64,000 nt of DNA from Synechococcus sp. AG-679-B05 (GCA_003210795.1 QCUJ01000002.1:35359-99358); one strand, 5' to 3'; shown: positions 20,188-30,309, numbered from the stretch's first letter. The notes: generated from the sequence alone by a model not told the origin. Made by a program: numbers and translations.

Positions 20188-20931
20188 ATGCCGACCACCG
20201 CAACCTGGGGACGACTTTTGCCCAGTTTCACGAGCGATGGGCGCACCCAGATGGTGCTGGACCGTCTTCTGCTGGAGCAGACGATTCATACCCCTGTTCT
20301 GCGTTTCTACCGCTGGGATGGTCCCTGGTTGTCGCTGGGTCGACATCAGCGGGACTGGCCTCAACACTGGACCGATCTGGCGCGGAGCAACCAGATCGGA
20401 CTGGTCCGAAGACCCAGTGGTGGCCAGACTGTGCTGCATGCCGGTGGACTCACCTATGCCCTGATCTGGCCGTCAGCACCGCGCCGCCGCCGTGAGGCCT
20501 ATCGACAGGCCTGTCAGTGGCTCATCCATGGGTTCGCAGCCCTTGGGATGCCCCTGCACTTCGGCGATGAGCCGGCGGGACTGAGCGAGGCGAACTGCTT
20601 TTCAAGCTGCACGGCTGCCGACCTTGTTGATTCGCAAGGCATCAAACGCGTCGGCAGTGCACAACGCTGGCTGCATGGGCGGCTCTTGCAGCACGGAGAG
20701 ATCCTGCTGGATCCGCCACAGGCTTTGTGGCAAACGCTGTTTGGATCACCTGCTCCACCATCTGCAGAACTCGAGCCCCACAAACTGGAAACGACACTTG
20801 TGGACGCATTCAAGGAAAGCTGGCCAGACCTGAGCTGGCGAGAGCAGCCACTCAATCCAGGGGAACTTCAGGCGCTGGAGGCCTCACTGGCGGAAGAGCT
20901 GGAGCTGACCTCCATGGAACCCACGATCTGA
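20188..20931 (+). CDS. Lipoate-protein ligase A / biotin-lipoate transferase family
   Basis: This 247-residue protein of the LplA/LipB/BPL fold has RRPSGGQTVLHAGGLTYAL, the family RR-x-SGG-x-x-x-H signature. It also has the downstream KRVGSAQRWLHGRLLQHGEIL, in which the expected lysine-containing motif is partly altered. ATG 20188 is preceded by AGGAA. It probably attaches lipoyl or octanoyl groups to 2-oxoacid dehydrogenase subunits. Its 3' end overlaps the convergent site-2 protease gene by 64 bp. Confidence 0.8.
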   Translation: MPTTATWGRLLPSFTSDGRTQMVLDRLLLEQTIHTPVLRFYRWDGPWLSLGRHQRDWPQHWTDLARSNQIGLVRRPSGGQTVLHAGGLTYALIWPSAPRRRREAYRQACQWLIHGFAALGMPLHFGDEPAGLSEANCFSSCTAADLVDSQGIKRVGSAQRWLHGRLLQHGEILLDPPQALWQTLFGSPAPPSAELEPHKLETTLVDAFKESWPDLSWREQPLNPGELQALEASLAEELELTSMEPTI

Positions 20932-22127
20932 GGGAGCACGACCAATCCCAAGGGGTAGCTGTTGCGCTTACGCGCCTCTTCCAGGATCGGCTCAGGAAGC
21001 CGCACCCCCAATTGCTTCAGAACGGCCTCGCCAAGATCCATGCGGTCAATCGTTCCGCTTGGCAGTCCAGCAGGGCTGAGAACCAGAAGCCGTCCATGTT
21101 CCGACTCTTCAAGAGCCACCACCGCTTGCCACAAGGGAGACCTATCCTCGATCGAAGGGAGGCTGGAAAGGGGTTGCAGATGATCGCCGATGCGGTGGTC
21201 ATCCCAATGCTGAACGGGTAGATCCCGAAGAGGACGGTCGTCGACCCAACCCAACCAGCGACCACCGCGGCAGACCAACACCCAGTCAGCTCCACGCTGG
21301 TTTTCATTGTCCTGGAGCCGAAGCTGACTGAGTCTTCTCAGAGTCTGATCCGACTCCAGCACCCGGAATCGACGACCGGCAGCATCAGCGACCCGCGTGT
21401 CTTTAAGCACCTTCTGCAACATGAGCATCTGGGTCTGACTGCGGTTGGCTCCAAGCCCGAACCAACCGATCAGCATCAGCATCAGACCGTTGAATCCGCC
21501 ACCCTGAAACAACAACACTCCACCGAGAAGAATCATCAACGTGGCGAGAGCGCGGCCTGAAGCCGAAGCCACCTGAACGCCACGTTGCTGGGAACCACTG
21601 AACTTCCAAACGAGAGCTTTCAGGATCAAGCCTCCATCCAGCGGCAAGCCTGGAAGCAGGTTGAACAGGCCCAGCATCAGATTGAGCAGGCCGATCTGCG
21701 TGCAGAGCATCGGCAGGACAGGACTGATCTGAGTGGAAGGGCTTGCGGCCATTAGCAGTGCAAGCGCCAGCAGGAGACTCACCAGCGGGCCTGCCGCCGC
21801 AATTCGAAGGCTTCCCATCGCCGTGTCGCAGTCCTTCTCCACCCGTGCAATGCCACCGAGGTGAAACAAGGTGATGCTGAGTACTTTCACTCCTTCGCGA
21901 ACTGCCATCAAGGCATGACCGAGTTCATGCAGAAGCACCGAAGCGAAGAGGAGCAAGGCCGTCGCCAGGGCCAGAGCCCAGCTGAGCGGAACCGAGAGCT
22001 CCGGCGACATGTCCACGGAGTACCTGCCCTGAAAGAGGACTGTGAAAATCGCCAATGAAAACAGCCAGCTGGGCTGGATCCGCAGCGGAACACCCCGAAA
22101 GGTCAGAACCGTCCAGCCATCTCCCAT
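20868..22127 (-). CDS. Site-2 type zinc metalloprotease (M50 family)
   Basis: This is an intramembrane protease of about 419 residues. HELGHAL supplies the zinc ligands and LPLDGG (GLPLDGGLILKA) the third, in the group resembling SpoIVFB/sll0862. The cytosolic C-terminal half (about 215-390) has the shape of a paired CBS or regulatory domain. The start at the ATG at 22127 reads MGDGWTVLTFRGVPLRI, the usual N-terminus of this group. It may release a membrane-bound regulator; no partner is nearby. Confidence 0.87.
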   Translation of the reverse strand: MGDGWTVLTFRGVPLRIQPSWLFSLAIFTVLFQGRYSVDMSPELSVPLSWALALATALLLFASVLLHELGHALMAVREGVKVLSITLFHLGGIARVEKDCDTAMGSLRIAAAGPLVSLLLALALLMAASPSTQISPVLPMLCTQIGLLNLMLGLFNLLPGLPLDGGLILKALVWKFSGSQQRGVQVASASGRALATLMILLGGVLLFQGGGFNGLMLMLIGWFGLGANRSQTQMLMLQKVLKDTRVADAAGRRFRVLESDQTLRRLSQLRLQDNENQRGADWVLVCRGGRWLGWVDDRPLRDLPVQHWDDHRIGDHLQPLSSLPSIEDRSPLWQAVVALEESEHGRLLVLSPAGLPSGTIDRMDLGEAVLKQLGVRLPEPILEEARKRNSYPLGLVVLPQIVGSMEVSSSSSASEASSA

Positions 22128-22214
22128 AGCCGCAGTCACGTCCTCGCCACAGGGGCGTGTTTTCGATGATCCTAGGGAGACCGATCCCGGCAGCCATTGG
22201 CCGATCACCGAACC

Positions 22215-22880
22215 ATGCCAGCCCTGAAGATTTGTGGTCTCACCGATCTTGGCCAGGCCCTGGCCATTGCAAAACTCGGTGCTGATGCGATCGGTGTGAT
22301 CGGTGTCCCTGACACACCGAGATACCTGGCTGATGCGCCCCGAAGGGCACTATTTGAATGTTTGGAGCAACAGGCACCGCAATTACAGCGTGTCTGGGTT
22401 GTCGCGAACGCAAACGAGGGCACCATCAGCAAAGGGCTGTCTGGTGTTGGAACACCGACGGTGGTGCAGCTCCATGGCGATGAATCCCCCGAAACCTGCC
22501 TGAACCTGCGTCAAAGACATCCCGAAACCAGGTTTTGGAAAGCTCTGCGGCTTAGAAGTCCCGATCAGCTCCACAGCGTTGAGCCCTACATCGATGCGGT
22601 TCATGCGTTGCTGCTGGATGCCTGGAATCCCGATCAGCTTGGTGGCACGGGGCATCGTCTTCCCCTCGACTGGCTTGCTGAAGCGGATCTCCCCCTGCCT
22701 TGGTGGATAGCGGGGGGCGTGAGCGCGGAATGGATTCCTGAATTAATGACGCAAGTCAAACCTCACGGCTTGGATGCTTCAAGCCGACTGGAAATCCGAC
22801 CAGGCTGGAAGGATCTGAATAAGGTGGCAGCTCTGGTGGAAGCGATCAGGTGCTCAGCAGAGATTCTTGCTGACGGATGA
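22215..22880 (+). CDS. trpF: Phosphoribosylanthranilate isomerase
   Basis: This 221-residue TIM-barrel enzyme catalyses the third step of tryptophan synthesis. It has the N-terminal KICGLTD with the catalytic cysteine, QLHGDE, and the phosphate-binding WIAGGVSAE. The start is the ATG at 22215 (MPALKICG). It stands alone and not in a trp operon. Its end overlaps convergent folE by 35 bp. C-terminal GLDASSRLE replaces the common G-x-D-x-S-SGVE phosphate loop, with R where G-V is usual. Confidence 0.9.
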   Translation: MPALKICGLTDLGQALAIAKLGADAIGVIGVPDTPRYLADAPRRALFECLEQQAPQLQRVWVVANANEGTISKGLSGVGTPTVVQLHGDESPETCLNLRQRHPETRFWKALRLRSPDQLHSVEPYIDAVHALLLDAWNPDQLGGTGHRLPLDWLAEADLPLPWWIAGGVSAEWIPELMTQVKPHGLDASSRLEIRPGWKDLNKVAALVEAIRCSAEILADG

Positions 22881-23589
22881 GCTCAAAGAACTCCTGCTTC
22901 AGGCTGGGATCGTGGCGGAAATCACCGCGAACAACGGAGTTGATCATGCTGGTCTGGGGCTCCTTCACGCCCCGCCACTTCATGCAGTAATGCTGAGCCT
23001 TCACGATGATCCCCAAACCCTGAGGCTCGCAGAGCTTTTCAATTTCATCAGCAAGGATCATCACCGCTTCCTCCTGGATGTGGGGTCTCGAAAACACCCA
23101 GTCGGCAACACGGGTGAATTTGGACAATCCGATGACGCGTGAACCAGGTTTGATCCCGATCCAGCAGTTGCCCATGATCGGCACAAAGTGATGTGAGCAA
23201 GCGGAACGCACCGTGATCGGTCCAACGGTGTAGATCTCATCCAGCTTCTTCACGTTGGGGAAACTGGCCACCTTGGGCTGCTGGTGGTAGCGACCTTTAA
23301 ATACCTCCTGGAGGTACATCTTTGCGACGCGCTCAGCCGTCTCATGGGTGTTGTGGTCGTTATCGATATCGATCACAAGGCTGCGCAGCAGCTCGCGAAA
23401 TTTGTCTGCCACCTCGTCCTGAAGCTCAGGCAGCTCTCCGGGTTCGATGAAGTCGGCGATATTGTCGTTTGCCAAAAACGAATGTCCAGATGCAATCAGA
23501 CGTTCTCTGATCCTGGCCGAGACTTTGGGACTCAGTTTTTTGCCGCCGAAGGCAGCACCGGTGGAAACGAAAGGGACGGTGGTGGTCAT
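22846..23589 (-). CDS. folE: GTP cyclohydrolase I (type IA)
   Basis: This 247-residue enzyme converts GTP to dihydroneopterin triphosphate, the first step of folate and pterin synthesis. Zinc-ligand segments are SACSHHFVPI and the later QHYCMKWRGV, which keep both cysteines and the histidines. It is somewhat longer than bacterial FolE because of an N-terminal extension of about 40 residues. It is the last gene of a minus-strand run from the creatininase homologue. Confidence 0.92.
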   Translation of the reverse strand: MTTTVPFVSTGAAFGGKKLSPKVSARIRERLIASGHSFLANDNIADFIEPGELPELQDEVADKFRELLRSLVIDIDNDHNTHETAERVAKMYLQEVFKGRYHQQPKVASFPNVKKLDEIYTVGPITVRSACSHHFVPIMGNCWIGIKPGSRVIGLSKFTRVADWVFSRPHIQEEAVMILADEIEKLCEPQGLGIIVKAQHYCMKWRGVKEPQTSMINSVVRGDFRHDPSLKQEFFELIRQQESLLST

Positions 23590-23599
23590 AACTGTTCGT

Positions 23600-24307
23600 T
23601 TAAAAGGCGCCGGTGGACGGCATAAGGGTTAAATCTTCAATGACCTGATTGGAGGGTTGTTCCACCAGGTTCACCAGTGCTTCAGCCGCCTGATCAACAG
23701 AAAGCATGGCATGACGATCGAAATCGCTTTGTACGGATTCCGCATCCCACAGCGGAGTGTTGACAGCACCCAGGGTGAGGGTGCAAGCGCGGATTCCGTT
23801 TCCACGCTCCTCTTCTGCAAGACAACGGGTGAAGCTGGCTAGAGCTGCTTTGGTGACGCAGTAGGCCCCCCATTGAGGGAAGGCGTTGCGAGCGGCGTGG
23901 CTGCTGATGTTAATCACCAACCCACCCGCATTTCGCATGGCTGGAACCACTGCAGCGGAGACCTGAAAAACACTTGTCAGGTTGAGCTGCATCAACCATT
24001 GCCAACGGCTCAAGGGCATGCCCAGAAGATCACCGGTGTAAGCAGCGCCGGCGTTGTTGATCAACACCGATGGAGGCTCCCCCTGCTGCAGTAATGCTGC
24101 AACTCCGGGAGCGATCGAGTCGGGATTGGTTAGATCAAGTCGCTGACAAGCAACCTCAACACCAGAACGTCTGCAGGATTGAGCAAGATCCTCCAGCTCA
24201 TCCCCGCTGCGGGCAATCAACATCAGGTTCCAACCCCTGGCTGAAAGCAGCTCAGCGGTTCGTCGTCCGATACCTCGACTCGCGCCTGTAATCAGAGCCG
24301 TTGGCAA
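23600..24307 (-). CDS. Short-chain dehydrogenase/reductase
   Basis: This 235-residue SDR has the Rossmann motif TGASRGIGR, the structural NNAG segment (LINNAGAAYTG), and catalytic Ser...YCVTK. Substrate unknown. It lies between accA and folE with gaps of 24 and 10 bp. Position next to accA invites a fatty-acid (FabG-like) reading, but the sequence is not FabG itself. Confidence 0.88.
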   Translation of the reverse strand: MPTALITGASRGIGRRTAELLSARGWNLMLIARSGDELEDLAQSCRRSGVEVACQRLDLTNPDSIAPGVAALLQQGEPPSVLINNAGAAYTGDLLGMPLSRWQWLMQLNLTSVFQVSAAVVPAMRNAGGLVINISSHAARNAFPQWGAYCVTKAALASFTRCLAEEERGNGIRACTLTLGAVNTPLWDAESVQSDFDRHAMLSVDQAAEALVNLVEQPSNQVIEDLTLMPSTGAF

Positions 24308-24331
24308 GCCTTATTTGCAAACCACAACAGT

Positions 24332-25321
24332 TTAAGCGGCACGCCCTGGAACCTGTGAAGAATCTTCTAGGTAGCGGCCCATTGTTCGGAACTTTTGGTA
24401 ACGAGCGTCACGCAGATCCTGTTCTGAACATTCGAGCAGCTGCGACAGATGTTTTTCTAATGCCGCCTTGAGCGTTTGCCCAGCCTCCAGGGGTGCCCAG
24501 TTGTTACCACCCGCCGGCTCCGGCAACACTTCATCCACCACACCGAGCTCGATCAGATCAGGGCCAGTGATCCGCAGTGCAGCAGCAGCATCCGGAGCCT
24601 TGGCCGCATCGCGCCAGAGAATCGAAGCGCAGGCCTCAGGGCTTGCAACGGTGTAAACGCTGTGCTCGAACATCAACAGGCGGTCCGCCACCCCGATCCC
24701 GAGGGCCCCACCTGAACCGCCCTCACCGATCACAGTGGCAATCACCGGCACTCTCAGCCGGAACATCTCGCGCAGATTCACAGCAATCGCTTCGCCCTGC
24801 CCCTGCTCCTCTGCCTGCAGCCCTGCATAGGCTCCGGGCGTATCGATGAAACTCAGGATCGGAAGACGAAAACGATCGGCATGATCCATCAGCCGCATCG
24901 CCTTTCTGTACCCCCCCGGAGTTGCCATCCCGAAATTGCGAGCCACATTTTCCTTTGTGTCACGCCCCTTCTGATGCCCGATGAGCATCACTGGCTGGTC
25001 ACCAAGGCGTCCAACACCTCCGATCAGGGCCTGATCATCGTTACCGCGGCGATCGCCATGGAGCTCAATCCAGTCCTCACAGAACATCTGGATAAAATCC
25101 AACGTGCTGGGCCGATGGGGGTGCCGAGCAACCTGGATCTTCTGGGCAGGCGTCAGATTCTGAAAAATCTCATGGCGACGTCTTGCCGCCAGTGATTCCA
25201 ACTGATGCAGCTGCTGGGTGACATCAACCTCGGAATCCCTGGCAAGCTGGCGGATCTGCTCGATCTGCTGCTCTAGCTCAACCAGTGGCTTCTCGAATTC
25301 GAGCAGAGGGCGACGGGGCAT
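24332..25321 (-). CDS. accA: Acetyl-CoA carboxylase carboxyltransferase subunit alpha
   Basis: This 329-residue subunit carries out the transfer of carboxyl from biotin to acetyl-CoA with AccD. The recognisable segments are the N-terminal coiled coil ([13 protein letters not shown]), [20 protein letters not shown], and the oxyanion [12 protein letters not shown]. It follows aar by 10 bp. Linkage of accA to the alkane genes is common in cyanobacteria and couples malonyl-CoA supply to acyl-ACP consumption. Confidence 0.96.
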   Translation of the reverse strand: MPRRPLLEFEKPLVELEQQIEQIRQLARDSEVDVTQQLHQLESLAARRRHEIFQNLTPAQKIQVARHPHRPSTLDFIQMFCEDWIELHGDRRGNDDQALIGGVGRLGDQPVMLIGHQKGRDTKENVARNFGMATPGGYRKAMRLMDHADRFRLPILSFIDTPGAYAGLQAEEQGQGEAIAVNLREMFRLRVPVIATVIGEGGSGGALGIGVADRLLMFEHSVYTVASPEACASILWRDAAKAPDAAAALRITGPDLIELGVVDEVLPEPAGGNNWAPLEAGQTLKAALEKHLSQLLECSEQDLRDARYQKFRTMGRYLEDSSQVPGRAA

Positions 25322-25331
25322 GACGTGGAAT

Positions 25332-26372
25332 TCAGGCGATGGAGATCTGCAGGGAGGGGCTGATGTTCAACGTGGAAAAACCATGGCGAACCGAGGCTGC
25401 ACCGATGAAATCCATCTTCTCCAGGGTGATGTTGTTGCGACCCCAGCTGAAGTTCGTGTGGCAGCGCTCGAATTCCAGAAGCATCGCTTCTGCGAAGCAG
25501 GCAAACATCTGACGCTGGGGCTTCTCCATCTCGGCGAGCTGCATCATCGTCCAGCCGATGTCACGGCAGAACTCAACGACGCCTCCCTTCAGAACGTGAA
25601 TGCCATTTCCGGCCACCTTGGTGTCCAGGTTTTTGGGATACCCCCCATCAATCATCAGACAGGGCTGGCGAAGGCTTGAGGGTTCGATCTCAAGTGTTTT
25701 GGGCATGCTTGCCACCCAAACCACCACATCGGCTTGAGGCAAAGCTTCCTCAAGGGACAGGATGCGCCCACCACCGAGCTCGGTCTGCAAGTCGAGCAGC
25801 GGTTGCTGACGACGGGCGACCAGGAGCAGTTCACCGACACCCGTGCGCATCGACAGCCAGCGGCATACGGCACTGCCAATGTCTCCGGTGGCACCAACCA
25901 CTGCAACCTTGGCCCTTTTGAGATCAATGCCAAGTGCAGGGGCGTTGTTCTCAACCTGACGCGCGATCACCCAGGCGGTATGGGTATTTCCAGTCGTGAA
26001 CCTCTCCCATTCCAACGTCGTGCTGCGGATCGTTTGGTGCTGGAGCAGGTTGAAATTCTCGAAAATGATCGACGTGAACCCCCCTAGGGCAGTGATGTTG
26101 ATGCCCTTCTTCTGCGCGAGTTCCATTGCATTGAGCACCTTGCGCCGGGCCGTTTTGAACCGTCCCAACATCTCCGGCACGAAGCAGGAGTCGATATAGG
26201 CGCCCTTGATTGTTGGTCCCGCAGGGCTGGTGATCTCGACATGCTCCACAAGCTGAGGTGGCGCGCTGCACCAGACATCCAGATCACCGTCTGCGATGTG
26301 GTCAAAGCCCAGTTCCAACGCCTTGCGACGGGCAGCATCGAAACTCGTTGAGTGCCCGATCAGACCAAACAT
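25332..26372 (-). CDS. aar: Long-chain acyl-ACP reductase (alkane biosynthesis)
   Basis: This 346-residue NADPH-dependent reductase converts fatty acyl-ACP to fatty aldehyde, the first step of cyanobacterial alkane synthesis. The N-terminus [18 protein letters not shown] is characteristic. [17 protein letters not shown] is the NADPH site, and the catalytic cysteine lies in [13 protein letters not shown] or a neighbouring segment. It is 113 bp downstream of ado. Confidence 0.95.
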   Translation of the reverse strand: MFGLIGHSTSFDAARRKALELGFDHIADGDLDVWCSAPPQLVEHVEITSPAGPTIKGAYIDSCFVPEMLGRFKTARRKVLNAMELAQKKGINITALGGFTSIIFENFNLLQHQTIRSTTLEWERFTTGNTHTAWVIARQVENNAPALGIDLKRAKVAVVGATGDIGSAVCRWLSMRTGVGELLLVARRQQPLLDLQTELGGGRILSLEEALPQADVVVWVASMPKTLEIEPSSLRQPCLMIDGGYPKNLDTKVAGNGIHVLKGGVVEFCRDIGWTMMQLAEMEKPQRQMFACFAEAMLLEFERCHTNFSWGRNNITLEKMDFIGAASVRHGFSTLNISPSLQISIA

Positions 26373-26406
26373 TTAGCGCTTGTAAATCACCATGGGGGCA
26401 ACCCCG

Positions 26407-26442
26407 CCTGTCCATGCTCCCACGCGGGAGATTCTGGACAGG
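26407..26442 (-). promoter_or_regulatory. Two-tier hairpin between ado and aar
   Basis: An outer 8-bp stem (CCTGTCCA / TGGACAGG) encloses an inner 5-bp stem CTCCC-ACGC-GGGAG. It lies 44 bp past the ado stop and 35 bp before the aar start. No T-run follows in the direction of transcription. It may set the ado/aar ratio by mRNA processing. Confidence 0.45.
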
Positions 26443-26485
26443 GGGTGACTCTGATCAAACCGGCTCAAACGCCTCAGATTTTTGC

Positions 26486-27205
26486 TCAGCCCGCCAGAGC
26501 TGCAGCTGCCATCCGAGCCTTTTCGCGCGACGTGAAACCAATTTCGTCGAGTGCTTCCTGATAGGCGATGAGGAAATCTTCGATCAGGTCTTCTTTTTCC
26601 ATGTGGAGTACAGCCGCATCAGAAGCGACTTGTTCCAGCATCGAGCGAATGAGGGGCAGATTGGCCTTATTGGCCTGGAAGAGTTCTTCCTTGCTGGATT
26701 CGAAATTGGCCTTGAGCCACTCCTGCCCGTAGTTCAGGTGGAGGTATTCATCCTTCACCACACCCTCAGTGATCTTGCGGGCAAATGGGTCTGAGACAGG
26801 AATGTAGATGTGATAAGCCGAGATCGCGAAGGCTTCGATGAGAAGGGCCTGGATCAGCAGACAAGTGACAACCTTGCCTTCTTGCAAGGCCGTCTGGAAA
26901 TTGCCGTGAAGAGGGCCGAAGAAATCTTTGGCGAAGGGCATATCCGCCTGGACGCCCAGATTGCGTCCACACGAGGTAAATCCCTTCGCGTGTTTCATCT
27001 CCATGCGAGCAAGCTTGGCCAGCTCATCCTTGTGCTCAGGGATCAGAGTTCCCAGAGAGATGTAGTTGTCATGGGCTTCGATTTCGCCCTCGATAACGAT
27101 CGCATTGATTCGGCTGTAAGCGTCTTTGTACGCATCTGTGGTGAAATCCGGCAGCGCGTCCATGCCCTCCACCGCCGTTGCCTCAGGTGCATTGAGGGTC
27201 GTCAT
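26486..27205 (-). CDS. ado: Aldehyde-deformylating oxygenase
   Basis: This 239-residue non-haem di-iron enzyme converts fatty aldehydes to alkanes plus formate. Iron ligands are E41, E69, H72, E124, E153 and H156, with the spacing of the Prochlorococcus enzyme. The ATG at 27205 ([10 protein letters not shown]) fits the family; the frame remains open upstream without homology. It precedes aar and accA on the same strand. Confidence 0.96.
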   Translation of the reverse strand: MTTLNAPEATAVEGMDALPDFTTDAYKDAYSRINAIVIEGEIEAHDNYISLGTLIPEHKDELAKLARMEMKHAKGFTSCGRNLGVQADMPFAKDFFGPLHGNFQTALQEGKVVTCLLIQALLIEAFAISAYHIYIPVSDPFARKITEGVVKDEYLHLNYGQEWLKANFESSKEELFQANKANLPLIRSMLEQVASDAAVLHMEKEDLIEDFLIAYQEALDEIGFTSREKARMAAAALAG

Positions 27206-27281
27206 AGGACGTGGTCCACCACTTTCAGTGGGACAGAGAATAACCAGCCTTGCTTCTCTCGTGAACGATGGGGTTCTCAGT

Positions 27282-28118
27282 TCAGGACCCGGACGACCCC
27301 AAGGCTGCTCCTGAACGCGGTGGCCAATCGCTGTCCACAAGGCTCTGCAGCATCTGGATCCAGTGCCGAATCAGCAGCGTCTCAAGGGCAGCGCCGAGCT
27401 CTTCTGACGCACCACGACTGTTACCGATGACACCACTGGATGAAACATCGGACGTGAGCCAGGCACATGGCGCAGCACCTTCAAGACTCCATCCTGGCGG
27501 GGCTTGATGCGATGGGAAGGACGTCTTGAGGCCATCGGCGGGCCGAGATTCACTCACCAGTGAAGGGGCCAGACGCAGCATCAATGACGTTTCCGCCAGA
27601 CCCGCATGCAATCCATCGGAGAGTTCCGGCTCGGCGATCAGCGACGTCAGACCCTCCACCCCACTCCAGAGGAAACAGGGAAGCACCGACAGAGATGGAC
27701 AACGCTTGCGCAACTCACGAGCAGCCACCTGAAGAAGAGCGATCTGTCCGCCATGGGCGTTGAACAAGACCAATCGCTTCCAGCCCATGGCAGCAAGCTG
27801 CTCACCCAGCTCCACCACCATGGAAATCAACAATCTGGACGAAAAGCTGAGGGTGCCCGAGAAACCAACATGCTCAGGGGAGAAACCGATAGCCTGAACT
27901 GGCAGTCGCCAGATGGGGGACTCAGGTGGCAGCTTTTCCAGGACTGCATCCAGCAATCGATCGGCAAACAACGCATCGGTGGCGAGTGGCAGATGCGTAC
28001 CGTGCTGTTCACATGCGCCGAAGGGCCAGACAAGCGTGGCTCGATCGATCGCAACGGCCTGCTCCACCTGCGGCCAGCTCAGCTCATTAAAACAACGGCG
28101 AGTGGAATCCAACGGCAT
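27282..28118 (-). CDS. Creatininase-family amidohydrolase
   Basis: This 278-residue protein resembles creatininase / mycofactocin-maturation MftE-type metal hydrolases. Metal-ligand segments are [17 protein letters not shown] near residue 30 and FNAHGGQ near 115, with a later GLAETS glutamate. The start at the ATG at 28118 is chosen over upstream GTG-type starts that run under rps1b. The cyanobacterial substrate is unknown; in other lineages the family acts in riboflavin/F420 or creatinine pathways. Confidence 0.8.
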   Translation of the reverse strand: MPLDSTRRCFNELSWPQVEQAVAIDRATLVWPFGACEQHGTHLPLATDALFADRLLDAVLEKLPPESPIWRLPVQAIGFSPEHVGFSGTLSFSSRLLISMVVELGEQLAAMGWKRLVLFNAHGGQIALLQVAARELRKRCPSLSVLPCFLWSGVEGLTSLIAEPELSDGLHAGLAETSLMLRLAPSLVSESRPADGLKTSFPSHQAPPGWSLEGAAPCAWLTSDVSSSGVIGNSRGASEELGAALETLLIRHWIQMLQSLVDSDWPPRSGAALGSSGS

Positions 28119-28180
28119 GCTTAGAGCTGATCGAAACCCGTCTCTGGCTGTCAGAATGACCGATCGATGACCCCTGGTCC

Positions 28181-29416
28181 ATGGCCGCAGCAGGCAGTCC
28201 GCAGCCCAATCGCCCCAAACCCGCGCGACCGGCATCACAACAGCCGCTGCAGGTGATGAAAATCAATCGCCGGGAGGAGCAGGAAACTCTCGAACGAGAA
28301 GCTGCCGAAGCGCGAGCGGCCGCAGAAGCTGCCGCCGAAAAAGCCCGGCTATTAGAAGAACGGGCGGGTTTGACAGGGCCACCGAAATCCCGTCCGGGCG
28401 AGGCCGCATCCAGTGATGACGATCGGTTCGACATGGGTGCCATTGAAGGCATGACCATGGCCGATCTTCTGGGATCACCCGATGACAAACCTCAACGGAC
28501 TGAACCCACCCAGAGCCGCAGCGTCGACGATTTCGATTTCGACGAGGAGGCGTTCCTCGCCGCCCTGGATGCCAACGCTCCTGTGGGGACCACAGGTGAG
28601 GTGATCCAGGGGACTGTGATTGCACTCGAAAGCGATGGTATTTACGTCGATATCGGTGGCAAAGCTCCTGGCTTCATGCCCAAGAGCGAAGCCGGCCTTG
28701 GTGTCGTCACCAACATGCGGGAGCGCTTCCCCAAGGGGCAGAAGGTGGACGTGCTGGTGACACGGGAGCAGAACGCCGATGGCATGGTCACCATCAGCTG
28801 TCGTGCCCTTGAGCTGCGCAAAAGCTGGGACAAGGTGAAACAGCTCGAGAAAGACGGCAAAGTTGTTCAGGTAATCATCAGCGGTTTCAACCGTGGTGGG
28901 GTGACTTGTGATCTGGAGGGCCTCCGAGGCTTCATCCCCCGATCCCAGCTTCAACAGGGCGAAAATCACCAGGAGCTTGTGGGTAAGACCGTCGGCGTAG
29001 CCTTTCTCGAGGTCAATTCCGAAACCCGGAAGTTGGTTCTGTCTGAAAAGCGGGCTGCCGTTGCGGCCCGCTTCCAGGATCTGGAAGTTGGTCAGTTGGT
29101 TGAAGGCCAAGTGGCAGCCGTCAAGCCCTACGGCCTGTTCATCGATCTAGGCGGGATCAGCGGACTTCTGCATCAATCGGCCATCACCAATGGCAGCCTT
29201 CGTTCCATTCGGGAAGTGTTCGACGAAGGCGAGCGTGTTCAGGCTCTGATCACTGAGCTGGATCCTGGCCGCGGCCGCATCGGTCTGAACACCGCACTCC
29301 TGGAAGGACCTCCCGGCGAACTGCTGGCGGAAAAATCCAAAGTGATGTCTGAAGCAGCAGACCGGGCCAAGCGGGCCCAGAGCGTCCTCAAGCAGCAGGA
29401 ACAGGACGCCGGATGA
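28181..29416 (+). CDS. rps1b: S1-domain RNA-binding protein, ribosomal protein S1 homologue B
   Basis: This 411-residue protein has a charged N-terminus (about 1-130) with an alanine/glutamate-rich coiled coil, then three S1-type segments (about 138-205, 220-285 and 300-375). The second is degenerate. S1 signatures include GIYVDIGGKAPGFMPKSE and YGLFIDLGGISGLLHQS. Cyanobacteria carry a second S1 gene of this kind (Rps1b/Nbp1) besides the ribosomal one. It overlaps tab2 by 4 bp. Confidence 0.87.
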   Translation: MAAAGSPQPNRPKPARPASQQPLQVMKINRREEQETLEREAAEARAAAEAAAEKARLLEERAGLTGPPKSRPGEAASSDDDRFDMGAIEGMTMADLLGSPDDKPQRTEPTQSRSVDDFDFDEEAFLAALDANAPVGTTGEVIQGTVIALESDGIYVDIGGKAPGFMPKSEAGLGVVTNMRERFPKGQKVDVLVTREQNADGMVTISCRALELRKSWDKVKQLEKDGKVVQVIISGFNRGGVTCDLEGLRGFIPRSQLQQGENHQELVGKTVGVAFLEVNSETRKLVLSEKRAAVAARFQDLEVGQLVEGQVAAVKPYGLFIDLGGISGLLHQSAITNGSLRSIREVFDEGERVQALITELDPGRGRIGLNTALLEGPPGELLAEKSKVMSEAADRAKRAQSVLKQQEQDAG

Positions 29417-30309
29417 CAACCGCCGCAGCCAACTCGGCAGCATCTCTTGGAACGGACTGGGAGCTCGACTTCTACTCAAGACCGATCCTTGAATCCGATG
29501 GCCGCAAACGCTGGGAACTGCTGATCACAGCCACCCCGAATGCCGAGGCCCCCGAGGAACCGTTTCGCTTCGCCAAACGCTGTCCCTCCAGCGATGTCAA
29601 CTCCCTCTGGTTGTCTTCTGCCCTAAAGGAAGCGCGCAAAGCAGCCCTCGAATCTGGGTTGGTGGCGCCACGGCGACTGCGCTGCTGGCGAAGCTCGATG
29701 CGAACGATGGTCCAGCGGGCTGCCGCAGAGCTTGATCTTGAAATGATCTCCAGTCGCCGTACCTACGCACTTCTGGACTGGTTGCAGCAGCGGGAGCAAG
29801 AGGTGTACCCCCAGGAGGAGGGCTTCATGGCCGGGCCTCTGGCCCCACCTCCTGCATCGGTGACCACTCCAGCGGTTCCGCTGCCGGAAGAAGTTCAGGG
29901 CGATGCCTGGTCCTGGGCTGCCCTGCCCGCGCAACTGCTGAGAGAAGCCAGTGAATGGCCGATGGGGTTCAGTGGTCTGTTGCCGCTTCCCGATGCGGTT
30001 GAAGACAACCAGCCTGTACCGGGATTACGGCTGTTCAGCAACAGCCGGGCCCTGGCCATGGCTGGATGGCTAGGGGGACTTGAACCCGTTCGTCTTCTAG
30101 TGGAGGGTCGTCAGCTGGTGCTGGAGGCCGGTCAGGACGACCGATGGCTGGTGAGCGACCTTGATGCCAAGGCTGCGGAAGCGATTTCAAACGCCCTGGC
30201 TGAATCCAAGGAGATCGGCAAAGGGCTGCAATTCATTGCCATTCAGGCCAGCCCGGAGGAACAGGCCTTCGCCGGATTCTGGATGATGCGTGACATCGCC
30301 ACACTGTGA
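29413..30309 (+). CDS. Tab2/Atab2-like protein (photosystem translation factor)
   Basis: This 298-residue protein of the Tab2 family (DUF1092) starts with WELDFYSRPILESDGRKRWELLI in parts. It contains RCWRSSMRTMVQRAAAEL and the C-terminal FAGFWMMRDIATL. Its green-algal and plant homologues bind RNA and promote translation of photosystem core subunits. Its position directly after an S1-domain gene (4-bp overlap) fits a role in translation. Confidence 0.82.
   Translation: MTTAAANSAASLGTDWELDFYSRPILESDGRKRWELLITATPNAEAPEEPFRFAKRCPSSDVNSLWLSSALKEARKAALESGLVAPRRLRCWRSSMRTMVQRAAAELDLEMISSRRTYALLDWLQQREQEVYPQEEGFMAGPLAPPPASVTTPAVPLPEEVQGDAWSWAALPAQLLREASEWPMGFSGLLPLPDAVEDNQPVPGLRLFSNSRALAMAGWLGGLEPVRLLVEGRQLVLEAGQDDRWLVSDLDAKAAEAISNALAESKEIGKGLQFIAIQASPEEQAFAGFWMMRDIATL

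Noticed and set aside
20170-20439. Longer TauE/SafE start at 20439
   Set aside because: The extra residues run antisense through the lipoate ligase gene and look like a shadow.
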